A stretch of 64,000 nucleotides of DNA, from contig NC_015675.1 of the NCBI RefSeq assembly GCF_000176035.2, positions 1,988,001 through 2,052,000 on the forward strand, in the 5' to 3' direction. Positions 47,029 to 56,285 of the stretch are shown here, piece after piece. Numbering within the stretch: position 1 is the stretch's first letter; each line of letters starts with the position of its first letter. The notes beneath the pieces were generated by a model, which ran no database searches, had not been told where the DNA came from, and saw nothing but the letters and a program-made list of their open reading frames with translations. The position numbers and the translations under genes were made by a program. This DNA comes from Mesorhizobium opportunistum WSM2075. Its GTDB lineage: Bacteria; Pseudomonadota; Alphaproteobacteria; Rhizobiales; Rhizobiaceae.

Positions 47029-47922
47029 TCAATCGATTTCCAGCGTAGCAGCTTCGCCCTCGGCCAGAAGCCGCGCGGCGTCACGCGCCGGCGGCAGTCC
47101 GAAATGGCGCGCATATTCCCGGCTGAACTGGGATGCGCTTTCATAGCCGACGGCAAAGGCGACGCGCGTGGCGTTGCCCGACTCGGCGATCAGCAGATGA
47201 CGCGCCTCCAGCAGACGGACCTGCTTCTGATACTGGATCGGGCTCATGGCGGTTGCCGCCTTGAAGTGGCGGTGAAACGAAGCGTTGCTCATATGCGCGA
47301 GCTCGGCCAATTCCGTCACGTCGATAGGCTCGTTGTAGTGCGATCGTATCCAGGCGGTGGCGCGGCGGATCTGTGACAAGCGGCCGTCAGCGCGCGCGAG
47401 CTGGCGAAGCTTCGCGCCTTGCGGACCCTGCAACAGGCGGAATGCGATCTCGCGTTCGAGCATGGGCGCGAGCACAGGAATCTCGGCTGGCCGGTCGAGT
47501 AGCCGCAGCATACGGCGCCATGCATCGAGCAGTTCGTCATCGGCCCGGTTGGTCACGAAGCTGTCGCCGTCGAGCGCCGGCTTGTGGTCGACGATCAACG
47601 TGGCGATCAACTCGATGTCGAGGGCGAAGGCGACGGCTACGTAGGGACGGGCGCTGCTCGCCTCGATGAGCTGGCTGGTGGCGGGCGTCTCTACCGCATA
47701 GACGAAATAGCTGCCGGCGCCGTAGAAAAGCGTGCGGTCGCCGATCAGCACCGTTTTCGTTCCCTGCAGCACGAACAGCGCCGTCGGTTGGCAAAGCTCG
47801 GGCAACGGCGAGGTCGCAATCTCGCTGCGGCCGATGGAAACACGCGGGATAGCTGTCTTTGTGCGCCGCCCATGCGCATAGCGGCCGGCGATCACGATCA
47901 ATTCCTGCAGGGCTTCTTCCAT
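47029..47922 (-). CDS. AraC-family transcriptional regulator (AraC_N type)
   Basis: The 297-residue protein has the AraC_N cupin domain in the N-terminal two-thirds (PTALFVLQGTKTVLIGDRTLFYGAGSYFVY) and a C-terminal pair of helix-turn-helix motifs (PIDVTELAELAHMSNASFHRHFKAATAMSP, then VGYESASQFSREYARHFG). Proteins of this layout often control an adjacent oxidoreductase gene. It is divergent from the SDR at 48053 with 130 nt between them, and that SDR is the likely target. Confidence 0.9.
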   Translation of the reverse strand: MEEALQELIVIAGRYAHGRRTKTAIPRVSIGRSEIATSPLPELCQPTALFVLQGTKTVLIGDRTLFYGAGSYFVYAVETPATSQLIEASSARPYVAVAFALDIELIATLIVDHKPALDGDSFVTNRADDELLDAWRRMLRLLDRPAEIPVLAPMLEREIAFRLLQGPQGAKLRQLARADGRLSQIRRATAWIRSHYNEPIDVTELAELAHMSNASFHRHFKAATAMSPIQYQKQVRLLEARHLLIAESGNATRVAFAVGYESASQFSREYARHFGLPPARDAARLLAEGEAATLEID

Positions 47923-48052
47923 GTCTTCAGCATTGCCGATCCATGCTGGCCGCGCAACCAGTTGAGAGGATTAGGCAAAAAGACGCGAGTATCCGGCGCG
48001 CGAAACCGGCCAACGCAGGTCATTTCTAGGTCACCAAGAAGGAGACACGGAC

Positions 48053-48802
48053 ATGACGACGAACGTGAATGCGCTGGTCACCGGCGCCAACAAGGGCATC
48101 GGCCTCGAGACCGCTCGCCGGCTGGCGGCCATGGGGTTCAAGGTCTGGCTCGGCGCCCGCGATACCGAGCGCGGCGAGGCTGCGGCAAAGACGTTGCGCA
48201 ACGAAGGGCTCGACGTCGAATGGTTCGAACTCGACGTCGCCAGCGACGACAGCGTAACGGCCGCGGCCAAAACCTTGACGGCGCGGATATCCAGCCTTGA
48301 CGTGCTGGTCAACAATGCCGGCATTGCCCCCGGCTATGTCGACGCGCTGGGGCCGGACGGCCGCTACGAACGGCCGCCGAGCCGCGAGAGTGTCGCCGAC
48401 ATGAAGGCCACCTATGACGTCAACGTCTTCGGTCCGGTTCGCGTCACTCAGGCATTCCTGCCGCTCCTCCTGGCATCGCCCGCCGCCCGCATCGTCATGG
48501 TCAGCAGCTATCTCGGCTCGATCGCGCGCGCCGCAGCCAACAGCCAATCGCCCAATGTCATGGGCTATGGCAGCTCGAAAACAGCGCTCAATGCCATCAC
48601 CGTGGCCTTCGCCCGGGAGCTTTCGACGCTCGGCATCATGGTGAACGCTGCCGCTCCCGGCTACACCGCGACGGACCTCAATGCGCACAAGGGCGGCCGT
48701 ACGGTGCAGCAGGCTGCCGGGATCATCGTGCAGCTGGCGACGCTGAAGGCCGGCAGCCCCACCGGCGGCTATTTCGATGAGAATGGTCCGTTGCCCTGGT
48801 GA
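48053..48802 (+). CDS. Short-chain dehydrogenase/reductase (SDR)
   Basis: The 249-residue classical SDR has TGANKGIG (10-17), the NNAG motif (VNNAGIAP) and the catalytic YGSSK near residue 175. It is closest in feel to the carbonyl-reductase-like SDRs (TGANKGIGLETARRLA). A GGAG ribosome site precedes the start. The substrate is unknown; the pairing with a divergent AraC_N regulator suggests aldehyde- or electrophile-inducible reduction. It converges with the eda-like gene. Confidence 0.88.
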   Translation: MTTNVNALVTGANKGIGLETARRLAAMGFKVWLGARDTERGEAAAKTLRNEGLDVEWFELDVASDDSVTAAAKTLTARISSLDVLVNNAGIAPGYVDALGPDGRYERPPSRESVADMKATYDVNVFGPVRVTQAFLPLLLASPAARIVMVSSYLGSIARAAANSQSPNVMGYGSSKTALNAITVAFARELSTLGIMVNAAAPGYTATDLNAHKGGRTVQQAAGIIVQLATLKAGSPTGGYFDENGPLPW

Positions 48803-48809
48803 GCGATGG

Positions 48810-49448
48810 CTATTTCCGAAGCTGGCTGGCGGCGCTTGCGAGGGCTTCGATCTCGTCCCACTTGCCGGCCTTGACCATCTCGTCGGGCGCGACCCAGGAA
48901 CCGCCGACGCAGATCACGTTCGGCAGGCTGAGGTAGTCGGCCGCGTTCTTGCCGGTGATGCCGCCAGTCGGGCAGAATTTGACATCGGCCAGTGGCGAGG
49001 CGAAGGCCTTCAAGGAGGCGATGCCGCCCGACTGCTCGGCAGGGAAGAACTTCAGGAAGCGCAGCCCGGCCTCGCGCGCGGCCATGATCTCGCCGGGCGT
49101 GATGGCGCCGGGCAGCAGCGGAACGTCGCTGTCGGCGGCCGCCGCCAGAAGCTCGCGGGTGATGCCGGGGCTGACGATGAAGCGCGAACCGGCGCTGGCT
49201 GCCTCGTCGAACTGCCTGCTGTCCAGAATGGTGCCGGCGCCGACAATGGCTTCCTCGACCTCGGCGGCGACTCGCCGGATCGCTTCGAGCGCATCGGCGG
49301 TTCTGAGCGTGATCTCGATCGCCGGCAGGCCGCCACGCGCCAGCGCACGGGCCAGCGGCACCGCGCTGGCGACATCGGTGATCTTCAGCACCGGAATGAC
49401 CGGCTGGCCGTTCAGAAGCGACAGGAGTTTCTCGGTCTTGCTGGGCAT
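48810..49448 (-). CDS. eda: 2-keto-3-deoxy-6-phosphogluconate/4-hydroxy-2-oxoglutarate aldolase
   Basis: The 212-residue class I aldolase has the N-terminal VIPVLKI, the Glu of [19 protein letters not shown] and the Schiff-base lysine in [20 protein letters not shown] provides the phosphate site. It splits KDPG into pyruvate and glyceraldehyde-3-phosphate in the Entner-Doudoroff pathway; related enzymes act on 4-hydroxy-2-oxoglutarate or KDPGal. No edd or zwf gene is nearby. The ATG at 49460 would add MERQ; I choose MPSKTEK. Confidence 0.9.
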   Translation of the reverse strand: MPSKTEKLLSLLNGQPVIPVLKITDVASAVPLARALARGGLPAIEITLRTADALEAIRRVAAEVEEAIVGAGTILDSRQFDEAASAGSRFIVSPGITRELLAAAADSDVPLLPGAITPGEIMAAREAGLRFLKFFPAEQSGGIASLKAFASPLADVKFCPTGGITGKNAADYLSLPNVICVGGSWVAPDEMVKAGKWDEIEALASAASQLRK

Positions 49449-49650
49449 CTGTCTCTCCATGTAAAGGGCTATTTCAACCGATTAGCAGACGGGTGTTTGC
49501 CTGTCCACGAACCGGGTCGCGTCGCGATATCACGCGCCATCGGACAGCTTACGGTCTCTTTCCCGACAAGGCCATGACAGGCAACCGAAACAGGCCGCCG
49601 AGCCCGTTTTGCCTTGAATCGCCTTTTACGAGCGTCTAGTTGCTCTGGCA

Positions 49651-50580
49651 ATGACACCGTCCGCGCCATCCCAACCCGTCCGCGTCGCCGCGCTCTACCG
49701 GTTTGCCCGGCTCGACGCCTTCGAGGCATTGCGTGCGCCGCTTGCCGCCTTCTGTTGCGGACGCGGCATCAAGGGCACACTGCTCCTGGCGCATGAAGGT
49801 ATCAACGGTACCGTCGCGGGCAGCGAAGCAGCGATCGCCGAACTCATCGACCATATCGAGGCCGTCGAGGGCTTGGCGGGCCTGGAGGTCAAGTACAGCG
49901 AAGCTGCGGAAATGCCGTTCCACCGCATGAAGGTGCGGCTGAAGCGCGAGATCGTCACCATGGGCGTCGGGGACATCGACCCGGCGACAAGTGCGGGCAC
50001 CTATGTCGCGCCGACCGACTGGAACGCCCTGATTTCGCAGCCCGACACGATCGTCATCGACACGCGCAACGCCTATGAGGTGTCGATCGGCACCTTCAAG
50101 GGGGCGATCGACCCGGCGACCGCGAGCTTTCGGGAGTTTCCGGCCTGGGTGGAAGCGCACCGGGCGGAGCTCGAAGGCCGCAAGGTGGCGATGTTCTGCA
50201 CCGGCGGCATCCGCTGCGAGAAAGCGACCGCCTATGTCAGGTCGCTCGGCTTCGAGGATGTGTTCCACCTCAAGGGCGGCATCCTCAGATATCTCGAGGA
50301 GGTTCCGGCCGAACAAAGTCTGTGGCAGGGCGAGTGCTTCGTCTTCGACGAGCGCGTTTCGGTGTCGCATGGCCTGGCCGAGGGGGACGCCGAACTCTGC
50401 CGCGCCTGCCGCCATCCGCTGACGGAAAGCGAGCGGTCGTCGCCGAAATTTGCCGCCGGTATCTCTTGCCCGCATTGCTTCGATGCCCGCTCGGAGGAAG
50501 ACCGCAAGCGCTACGCCGAGCGCCAGCGCCAGGTCGAACTCGCGCAAGCGCGGGGCAAGGGCCCGCATATCGGCTCCTGA
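49651..50580 (+). CDS. trhO: tRNA uridine(34) hydroxylase, rhodanese-like (TrhO/YceA)
   Basis: The 309-residue protein has the N-terminal acylphosphatase-like domain of this family ([19 protein letters not shown]), then a rhodanese domain with the active-site loop [10 protein letters not shown] (C183, C189) and the [13 protein letters not shown] strand. A C-terminal Cys pair region follows (CRACRHPL and CPHCFD). TrhO hydroxylates U34 of certain tRNAs to 5-hydroxyuridine using O2. An ATG near the -1 to -10 spacing of a purine run sets the start. It is followed by the TerB-like gene in the same direction. Confidence 0.92.
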   Translation: MTPSAPSQPVRVAALYRFARLDAFEALRAPLAAFCCGRGIKGTLLLAHEGINGTVAGSEAAIAELIDHIEAVEGLAGLEVKYSEAAEMPFHRMKVRLKREIVTMGVGDIDPATSAGTYVAPTDWNALISQPDTIVIDTRNAYEVSIGTFKGAIDPATASFREFPAWVEAHRAELEGRKVAMFCTGGIRCEKATAYVRSLGFEDVFHLKGGILRYLEEVPAEQSLWQGECFVFDERVSVSHGLAEGDAELCRACRHPLTESERSSPKFAAGISCPHCFDARSEEDRKRYAERQRQVELAQARGKGPHIGS

Positions 50581-50696
50581 TCCCGGCATCTGGCCGCTGC
50601 CAAGCGGCTACCTGTCATTGCAATGCTGGGCTTCGGGACTTACGTCTTCGACGTTCGAAACCTGCCCGTTCAGCCGGGCAAATCCTGGAGGCATTG

Positions 50697-51437
50697 ATGT
50701 TCGATCCCAAGAAGCTTCTCGACGATCTGCTCGGCTCGCAAATTCCCGGCACCAGCGGCACCGTCCGCGACAAGGCGGGCCAGGCCGTGCAGATGGCCAA
50801 GGACAATCCGCTGGCAGCCGGCGCGCTGGCGGCGGTGCTGCTTGGAACCGGCGCCGGGCGCCAGGTGACAGGCACCGCGGTGAAGCTCGGTGGATTGGCT
50901 GCCATCGGCGGTCTCGCCTACAAGGCCTACCAGAACTACAAGGCCGGCAACGCACCGGAGCAGGCGCCCGCCGCCGGTGAACCGGAATTGCTGCCGCCGC
51001 CCAAGGACACCGCCTTCCACCCGTCGCAGGCGCCACAGGGCGAGGATGAGTTCACGCTGACGCTCGTTCGCGCGATGATCTCGGCGGCCAAGGCCGACGG
51101 CCATGTCGACGAGGAGGAACGCAAGAAGATCGCCGGCAAGCTCAGCCTTTCGGGGATCGGCTCCGACGCCGAGAAATTCCTGATGGCGGAGCTGGAAAGC
51201 CCGCTCGATCTCGACACGTTGGTGGCGGGTGCCAAGACCGACGCGCAGAAGCTCGAGCTCTACACGGCGTCGCGCCTGACCATAGACCCGGACACGCGCG
51301 CCGAGCGCGGCTATCTCGATCTGCTCGCCGGCCGGCTTGGCCTGCCGGATGCACTGGTCGACCATGTCGAGGCGACGGTTTCGGCGGCCAAGGTGCCGGC
51401 CGCCAAGGCGGGCACCTCGCCCAATCCGCGCTGGTAG
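50697..51437 (+). CDS. TerB/DUF533-family protein
   Basis: The 246-residue protein begins MFDPKKLLDDLLGSQ, followed by a Gly/Ala-rich hydrophobic segment that may sit in or on the membrane (LAAGALAAVLLGTGAGRQ). A C-terminal helical TerB-like domain covers about 110-230 (FTLTLVRAMISAAKADGHVDEEERKKI), whose acidic residues can bind metal. YebE/DUF533 proteins are stress-associated inner-membrane proteins of unknown role. The start is set by GGAGG 7 nt upstream. It lies 116 nt after trhO. Confidence 0.82.
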   Translation: MFDPKKLLDDLLGSQIPGTSGTVRDKAGQAVQMAKDNPLAAGALAAVLLGTGAGRQVTGTAVKLGGLAAIGGLAYKAYQNYKAGNAPEQAPAAGEPELLPPPKDTAFHPSQAPQGEDEFTLTLVRAMISAAKADGHVDEEERKKIAGKLSLSGIGSDAEKFLMAELESPLDLDTLVAGAKTDAQKLELYTASRLTIDPDTRAERGYLDLLAGRLGLPDALVDHVEATVSAAKVPAAKAGTSPNPRW

Positions 51438-51489
51438 CCCATATCGGCACAGGCGTGCTTAACCTGCGTTTACCCTTCGTTAACTCAGG

Positions 51490-51575
51490 AAGCGCATGAT
51501 TCTACACAGTCGGATCGGCTTTCCTCCTCCCAAGTCCGGTTCAGATCAGGGCGGTCGCCAATGACCGCCCTTTTT
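51490..51575 (+). ncRNA. Candidate small RNA with anti-Shine-Dalgarno motif (alpha-r14/NfeR1-like)
   Basis: A hairpin CGGAT...GTCCG (about 51509-51534) displays CTTTCCTCCTCCCAA in its loop and is followed after a short gap by a perfect intrinsic terminator. CCUCCUCCC is the anti-SD core recalled for the rhizobial alpha-r14 sRNAs (NfeR1 in S. meliloti), which bind ribosome sites of transporter messages. Only one copy of the motif is present here, whereas typical members carry up to three, so the family is uncertain. The 5' end is a guess. An mRNA tail of the TerB-like gene is the alternative. Confidence 0.5.
51549..51575 (+). terminator. Intrinsic terminator (sRNA or TerB-like gene)
   Basis: GGGCGGTC (51549-51556), loop GCCAAT and GACCGCCC (51563-51570) form a perfect 8-bp stem followed by TTTTT. 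Confidence 0.92.
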
Positions 51576-51739
51576 GTCGGCCCGGACGAGGCCGCTTCCG
51601 CGCACCGGATTCCACTTTTCGGGAACGTGATCTGGCCGCTCCGCTTGCCATCGCTGCCGTCATTTGCGATGCCTTCTGTTCTGAAGCCAGATCCTGAAAA
51701 TCAAGCGGGCACGCGCGGCGCTGCCGGAGGACAACTGCC

Positions 51740-52492
51740 ATGACCGAGAAAACCGCCATCGTCACCGGCGCCGGCACCGGCATCGGCAAGAGCGTCGCCA
51801 CGGCATTGCTCAAGGCCGGCTGGAACACGGTGTTCTGCGGGCGCCGCAAGGCGGTGCTGGACGCGGCGGTCGCCGAGGCCGGACCCTCGGATGCCAAGGC
51901 GCTGGCGGTTGCCTGCGACATCAGCAAGGCCGGCGAGGTCGATGATCTTTTCGAGACGGTGGCGGAGGCCTTTGGCCGCGTCGACCTGCTCTTCAACAAT
52001 GCCGGCATGGGCTACAAGTCGACGCCGATCGACGAGATCCCGGTCGAGGTGTGGAATGATATCGTCGGCGTCAACCTCACCGGTTCGTTCCTGTGCGCGC
52101 GTGCCGCCTTTGGCGCCATGCGCAAGCAGCGGCCGATGGGTGGCCGCATCATCAACAACGGTTCGGTGTCGGCCTATGCGCCGCGCCCGGGCTCGGTGCC
52201 CTACACGGCGACCAAGCACGCCATCACCGGACTGACCAAGACGCTGGCGCTCGACGGCCGCCCCTATGACATCGCCTGCGGCCAGATCGACATCGGCAAT
52301 GCGCTGACCGACATGGCGCAGCCGATGACCGTCGGCGTGCCGCAGGCCAACGGCTCCATCGCCGCCGAGGCCGTGATGGATGTCCAGCATGTTGCCGACG
52401 CGGTCGTCCACATGGCCAGCCTGCCGCTCGACGCCAACGTGCTGTTCATGACGGTGATGGCGACCAAGATGCCGTTCGTGGGGCGTGGCTAG
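51740..52492 (+). CDS. Short-chain dehydrogenase/reductase (SDR)
   Basis: The 250-residue SDR has the cofactor site TGAGTGIG (10-17), FNNAGMGY, the catalytic Ser in NNGSVSAYAPRPG and the YTATK dyad. A GGAGG ribosome site lies 8 nt upstream. The C terminus (FMTVMATKMPFVGRG) is the form seen in many rhizobial SDRs with unknown substrate. It has no obvious regulator next to it; it follows the candidate sRNA region and converges with the YCII gene. Confidence 0.87.
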   Translation: MTEKTAIVTGAGTGIGKSVATALLKAGWNTVFCGRRKAVLDAAVAEAGPSDAKALAVACDISKAGEVDDLFETVAEAFGRVDLLFNNAGMGYKSTPIDEIPVEVWNDIVGVNLTGSFLCARAAFGAMRKQRPMGGRIINNGSVSAYAPRPGSVPYTATKHAITGLTKTLALDGRPYDIACGQIDIGNALTDMAQPMTVGVPQANGSIAAEAVMDVQHVADAVVHMASLPLDANVLFMTVMATKMPFVGRG

Positions 52493-52531
52493 TCTGAGAA
52501 ACCAAGTTCCCCTTTTAAGGGATCATGCTCC

Positions 52532-52906
52532 CTACCCCTGAGGCGGTGTCTCCAACGGAACGCCGGGCAGATAGAGCGGAACGGGGCGGATCTCGTAGAC
52601 GGCGGTCGGGTTGACGCGTCTGAACTCGCGCGCGATGGCGATGGCGTCATCCCGCGTCGGGCAGTCGACGACATAGAGGCCGAGAAGCTGTTCCTTGGTT
52701 TCGGCGAAGGGGCCATCGACGATCAGGCCGTCGCGCAAGGTGCAGGCCGATTGTGTCGCGCCAAGCCGCGCCGACGGGCCAAGGCTGCCGTCGGCATAGA
52801 GCCTTTCATGAATCTTGAGCAAATCAGTCATCAGCGCCGCGTCTTCCTGTGGCGTCAGCGCCTTGATCGCGTCTTCCACATGATAGGCAAGGATTGCATA
52901 GAACAT
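52532..52906 (-). CDS. YCII-family protein
   Basis: The 124-residue single-domain protein is of the YCII fold. It starts MFYAILAYHVEDAI, with the YADGSLGPSARLGAT middle block and the GPFAETKEQLLGLYVVDC motif typical of the DGPF-domain group often coupled to ECF sigma factors. No sigma factor gene is adjacent here. The start at 52906 fits the fold; the frame continues upstream to 52999 without similarity. The biochemical role is unknown. Confidence 0.82.
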   Translation of the reverse strand: MFYAILAYHVEDAIKALTPQEDAALMTDLLKIHERLYADGSLGPSARLGATQSACTLRDGLIVDGPFAETKEQLLGLYVVDCPTRDDAIAIAREFRRVNPTAVYEIRPVPLYLPGVPLETPPQG

Positions 52907-53037
52907 TCGGATGTCACCCCACTTCGATCCTGATCCGAGGACCGTAGCCGTTCCCGACATGCACGCCCAGTCTTGGCCGTGCGCCTCCGGACGGCTCATG
53001 ACACCGTCCGGGAGAGGGCATTAGGCCGCTTTGAAGC

Positions 53038-54222
53038 TCACTTCGCCAGGAAGGCTCCAATCCGCTCCAGCGCCCGCAAAATATTCTCCTCGGAGTTGGC
53101 GTAGGAGAGCCTGACATAGCCTTCCCCGAGAATGCCGAAATCGGGGCCGCCGATCAGCGCCACGCCGGCGTCGTCGAGCAGGGCGGAAGCGAGCTTCTTT
53201 GCCTTCCAGCCGGTCTTCGACACGTTGGGGAAGGCGTAGAAGGCGCCCTTGGGGGTGATGCAGGAAATGTTGGGCAAGGCGTTCAGGCCTTCGACCACGA
53301 TCTTCCTGCGGCGGTCGAAGGCGCGCATCATCTTGTCGACGTCGTCCTGCGGGCCGTCGATGGCGGCGATGCCGGCGAACTGGCTCGGCGCATTGACGCA
53401 CGACCAGCAATTGACCGCCAGTTTGCGCACCTTGTCGTAGAGATGAGCGCCCTTGTCGCCATTCGGCCAGATCGACCAGCCCATGCGCCAGCCGGTCATC
53501 GCCCAGGTCTTGGACCAGCCGTTGAGCACGATCAGCCGGTCGCGGATCTCGGGGAAGCCGAGCAGCGAGCAATGTGTCTCGCCGTCATAGGTCATGACGT
53601 CGTAGATCTCGTCGGAAAGGATGGCGACGTCTGGGTGCTTCTCCAGGCCCTTGACCAGCTTCTCGATCTCGGCACGCGGCGTGACACCGCCGGTCGGGTT
53701 GGCCGGCGAGTTGAGGATCAAGAGCCTGGTCCTGGAGGTGATCAGCGCCAGCGTTTCCTCGGCGGAGAAGGCAAAGCCGTTCTCCTCGCGCATCGGCACG
53801 GGAATGGGTGCTGCACCGGTGAACTCGATCATCGAGCGGTAGATGGGAAAGCCGGGGTCCGGGTAGAGGATCTCGGCGCCAGGCTCGCCGAACATCAGGA
53901 TGGCGGCGAACATGGTCGGCTTGCCGCCGGGCAGGACCATCACCGTCTCTGGCGACACTTCGACGCCGGTGGTGGTCAGCGTGCGGCGCACCACAGCCTC
54001 GCGCGTCGCCAGAAGCCCGTTGGCCGGCGTGTAGCCGTGGTGGCCGTCGCGCAGCGCCTTGATGGCGGCCTCGACGATGTGCTGCGGCGTCTTGAAGTCG
54101 GGCTGGCCGATGCCGAGATTGACGATGTCGCGGCCCTGTTGAGCCAGTGCCGTCGCACGCGCGAGCACCGCGAACGCATTTTCCTCGCCGAGACGGTCGA
54201 AGGCCGAAATCGTGTGGAGCAT
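53038..54222 (-). CDS. Class I pyridoxal-phosphate aminotransferase
   Basis: The 394-residue fold-type I aminotransferase has NLGIGQPDFKTP at the N terminus, the HHGYTPANGLLATREAV segment, the NSPANPTGG motif, the DEIYD aspartate and the PLP lysine in NGWSKTWAMTGWRMG. The C-terminal arginine lies in GEGYVRLSYANSEENI. It belongs to the aspartate/branched aminotransferase group; the true amino donor is unknown. The start MLHTISAFDRL at 54222 follows GGACGGGAAAA. It is divergent from a GNAT gene. Confidence 0.88.
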   Translation of the reverse strand: MLHTISAFDRLGEENAFAVLARATALAQQGRDIVNLGIGQPDFKTPQHIVEAAIKALRDGHHGYTPANGLLATREAVVRRTLTTTGVEVSPETVMVLPGGKPTMFAAILMFGEPGAEILYPDPGFPIYRSMIEFTGAAPIPVPMREENGFAFSAEETLALITSRTRLLILNSPANPTGGVTPRAEIEKLVKGLEKHPDVAILSDEIYDVMTYDGETHCSLLGFPEIRDRLIVLNGWSKTWAMTGWRMGWSIWPNGDKGAHLYDKVRKLAVNCWSCVNAPSQFAGIAAIDGPQDDVDKMMRAFDRRRKIVVEGLNALPNISCITPKGAFYAFPNVSKTGWKAKKLASALLDDAGVALIGGPDFGILGEGYVRLSYANSEENILRALERIGAFLAK

Positions 54223-54305
54223 TTTTCCCGTCCGTGTGGTTCTTACTGTTGGGTCGCGTTTTTGTGAGCCTTGGCCCGCAAAAGTCAAACGGATTGGAGT
54301 TTTTG

Positions 54306-54992
54306 GTGTCGGAAAATCTCAAAGACTGGCAACCGCGTCCGCGACCCGAGCGCAAGCCCATCGACGGTCGATACGTCCGGCTTGAACCGCTGAGCGCCGC
54401 AAAGCACGGTGATGGGCTCTACGAAGCGTCCTCGGTGTCCGATGTCGACGGCCGCTTTGCCTGGCTGCCCGATTATCCGCCGCAAACCCGTGCGGCCTTC
54501 CAGCCATGGCTGGACAAGGTCGAGGCCAGCGAAGATCCGCTGTTCTTCGTTATCATCGACAAGGCCAGCGGCAAGGTCGCCGGACGCCAGACGCTGATGC
54601 GCATCGATCCGGCCTACGGCGTCATCGAGATCGGCAACATCTATTGGGGACCGCTCATTTCGCGCAAGCCGGCAGCCACGGAAGCGCAGTTCCTGTTCAT
54701 GAAATACATCTTCGACGGGCTCGGCTATCGCCGTTATGAATGGAAGTGCAACAACCGCAACGAGCCGTCGAAGCGGGCGGCGGAACGGTTCGGCTTCAAA
54801 TTCGAGGGCATTTTCCGCCAGCATCTCATCGTCAAGGGTGAAAACCGCGACACCGCATGGTATTCGATCATCGACAAGGAATGGCCGGCGTTGCGCAAGG
54901 CTTACGAAGCGTGGCTCGACCCGGCCAATTTCGATGGCGACGGCCAGCAGAAGCGACGGCTCGAGGATTGTCGCGCTGAATTCGGCGCCTAG
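54306..54992 (+). CDS. GNAT-family N-acetyltransferase (RimJ/RimL-like)
   Basis: The 228-residue acetyltransferase begins at a GTG preceded by GGAG. The domain includes GRYVRLEPLSAAKHGDGLYEA, VAGRQTLMRIDPAYGVIEIG, and the acetyl-CoA segment KRAAERFGFKFEGIFRQHLIVKGE near its end. It is of the Acetyltransf_3 group that acts on small molecules or protein N termini. Its stop is only 11 nt before the TTG start of the CDF exporter gene, so they are probably co-transcribed. Confidence 0.85.
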   Translation: MSENLKDWQPRPRPERKPIDGRYVRLEPLSAAKHGDGLYEASSVSDVDGRFAWLPDYPPQTRAAFQPWLDKVEASEDPLFFVIIDKASGKVAGRQTLMRIDPAYGVIEIGNIYWGPLISRKPAATEAQFLFMKYIFDGLGYRRYEWKCNNRNEPSKRAAERFGFKFEGIFRQHLIVKGENRDTAWYSIIDKEWPALRKAYEAWLDPANFDGDGQQKRRLEDCRAEFGA

Positions 54993-55003
54993 GAGTTCTT
55001 ATT

Positions 55004-55975
55004 TTGGCCCATTCCCACGACCATAGCGGCCATGATCACGGTGGGGCCGGCCATGTGCATGGCTCGACCGACAAGAAGCGCGTGCTGATCGCGGCCGGCC
55101 TGACGGCGGGGTTCATGGTGGCGGAGGCACTCGGCGGCCTCTTCACCGGCTCGCTGGCGCTGCTGGCCGACGCCGGGCACATGCTCGCCGACGCGATCGC
55201 GCTGGGCCTTGCCTGGTATGCCTTCCATCTTGCGGGACGGCCCGCGACCGGCCAGCTCACCTACGGCTTCGGCCGGGTCAAGACGCTGGTCGCCTACACC
55301 AACGGCATCGCCATCTTCGTCATCGCGCTGTGGATCATCTACGAGGCGTGGGAGCGACTGCAGACGCCGGCGCCAGTGCTGGGCGGACCGATGCTGGTTG
55401 TGGCGATCCTCGGCCTGCTGGTCAATCTCGGCTCCTTCTTCGTGCTGCATGGCGGCGACCGCGAAAGCCTGAACATGCGTGGCGCCATCCTGCATGTGCT
55501 TGGCGACCTGCTCGGCTCGGCCGCGGCGATCGTGGCCGCACTGGTTATCCTGGCGACCGGCTGGACGCCGATCGATCCGATCCTGTCGGTGCTGGTCTCG
55601 CTGCTTATCCTGTCGACGGCCTGGTCGCTGATGCGCGCCGCGGCCCATGTGCTGCTCGAAGGCGTGCCGCCCAGCCTCGACCGGGACCTGATCGCCCGGG
55701 ATATCGAGGCAACGGTCAGGGGCGTGCGGGAGGTGCACCATATGCATATCTGGTCGCTCGATGGCGCCAGCAACATGGCGACGCTGCATGCCTGCCTCAA
55801 TGACGGCGTCGATGCGTATCAGGCGGTCAGCGCCGTCAAGAAGCGGCTTGCCAGCGAGCACGGCATCAGCCATGCCACCGTGGAGCCGGAATTCGGAAAG
55901 TGCGCCGACGAGGGCGACGACCATGGTCACGAGCACGAGCACGATGCTGTCCCGCATCACGGCCACTATCACTAG
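55004..55975 (+). CDS. Cation diffusion facilitator metal exporter (CzcD/DmeF-like)
   Basis: The 323-residue membrane protein has a His-rich cytosolic N terminus (HSHDHSGHDHGGAGHVHG), six predicted helices with the HxxxD metal site in LADAGHMLADAIAL and a second HVLGDLLGS in TM5. The cytosolic ferredoxin-like domain contains HHMHIW, and the tail is again His-rich (HGHEHEHDAVPHHGHYH). It exports Zn or other divalent cations in exchange for protons. The start is a TTG with AGGAG 9 nt upstream. The double His-rich ends are typical for Zn, Co or Ni transporters. Confidence 0.92.
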   Translation: MAHSHDHSGHDHGGAGHVHGSTDKKRVLIAAGLTAGFMVAEALGGLFTGSLALLADAGHMLADAIALGLAWYAFHLAGRPATGQLTYGFGRVKTLVAYTNGIAIFVIALWIIYEAWERLQTPAPVLGGPMLVVAILGLLVNLGSFFVLHGGDRESLNMRGAILHVLGDLLGSAAAIVAALVILATGWTPIDPILSVLVSLLILSTAWSLMRAAAHVLLEGVPPSLDRDLIARDIEATVRGVREVHHMHIWSLDGASNMATLHACLNDGVDAYQAVSAVKKRLASEHGISHATVEPEFGKCADEGDDHGHEHEHDAVPHHGHYH

Positions 55976-56061
55976 GTCCTGTCGATGACCATCGATCGAA
56001 CCTGCCTCAGGAGTTCTCCAGCTTTGAAAACCCAGCCCGACGACCGCCGCCCCGGTGCGGC

Positions 56062-56274
56062 ATGATGGATCGCGACACGCGCAATGCGGCCATCGCAGCG
56101 GTCTGGATCATGCTTCTGTTCGGCATTGCCGCCTTCTACCTGCCGACCATGATGCTGGCACTCGGCAGCTTTTCGACCGTGCTGGCCGGTATCTTCGGCA
56201 CCCTCTTCGTGCTGGCGTTTTTCCTAGTGTTCTGGCTGCGCGCGCGCAGCCAGCGCAAAAATCAGGGCAAGTAA
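56062..56274 (+). CDS. Small two-helix membrane protein
   Basis: The 70-residue protein has two hydrophobic helices (AAIAAVWIMLLFGIAAFYLPTMM, then LAGIFGTLFVLAFFLVFWL) separated by a short turn, and a basic C-terminal tail (RARSQRKNQGK). No good ribosome site precedes either ATG at 56062 or 56065, so the start is tentative. It lies 86 nt after the CDF gene and 11 nt before the denD-like gene. Function is unknown. Confidence 0.6.
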   Translation: MMDRDTRNAAIAAVWIMLLFGIAAFYLPTMMLALGSFSTVLAGIFGTLFVLAFFLVFWLRARSQRKNQGK

Positions 56275-56285
56275 GGGATTTTGAC

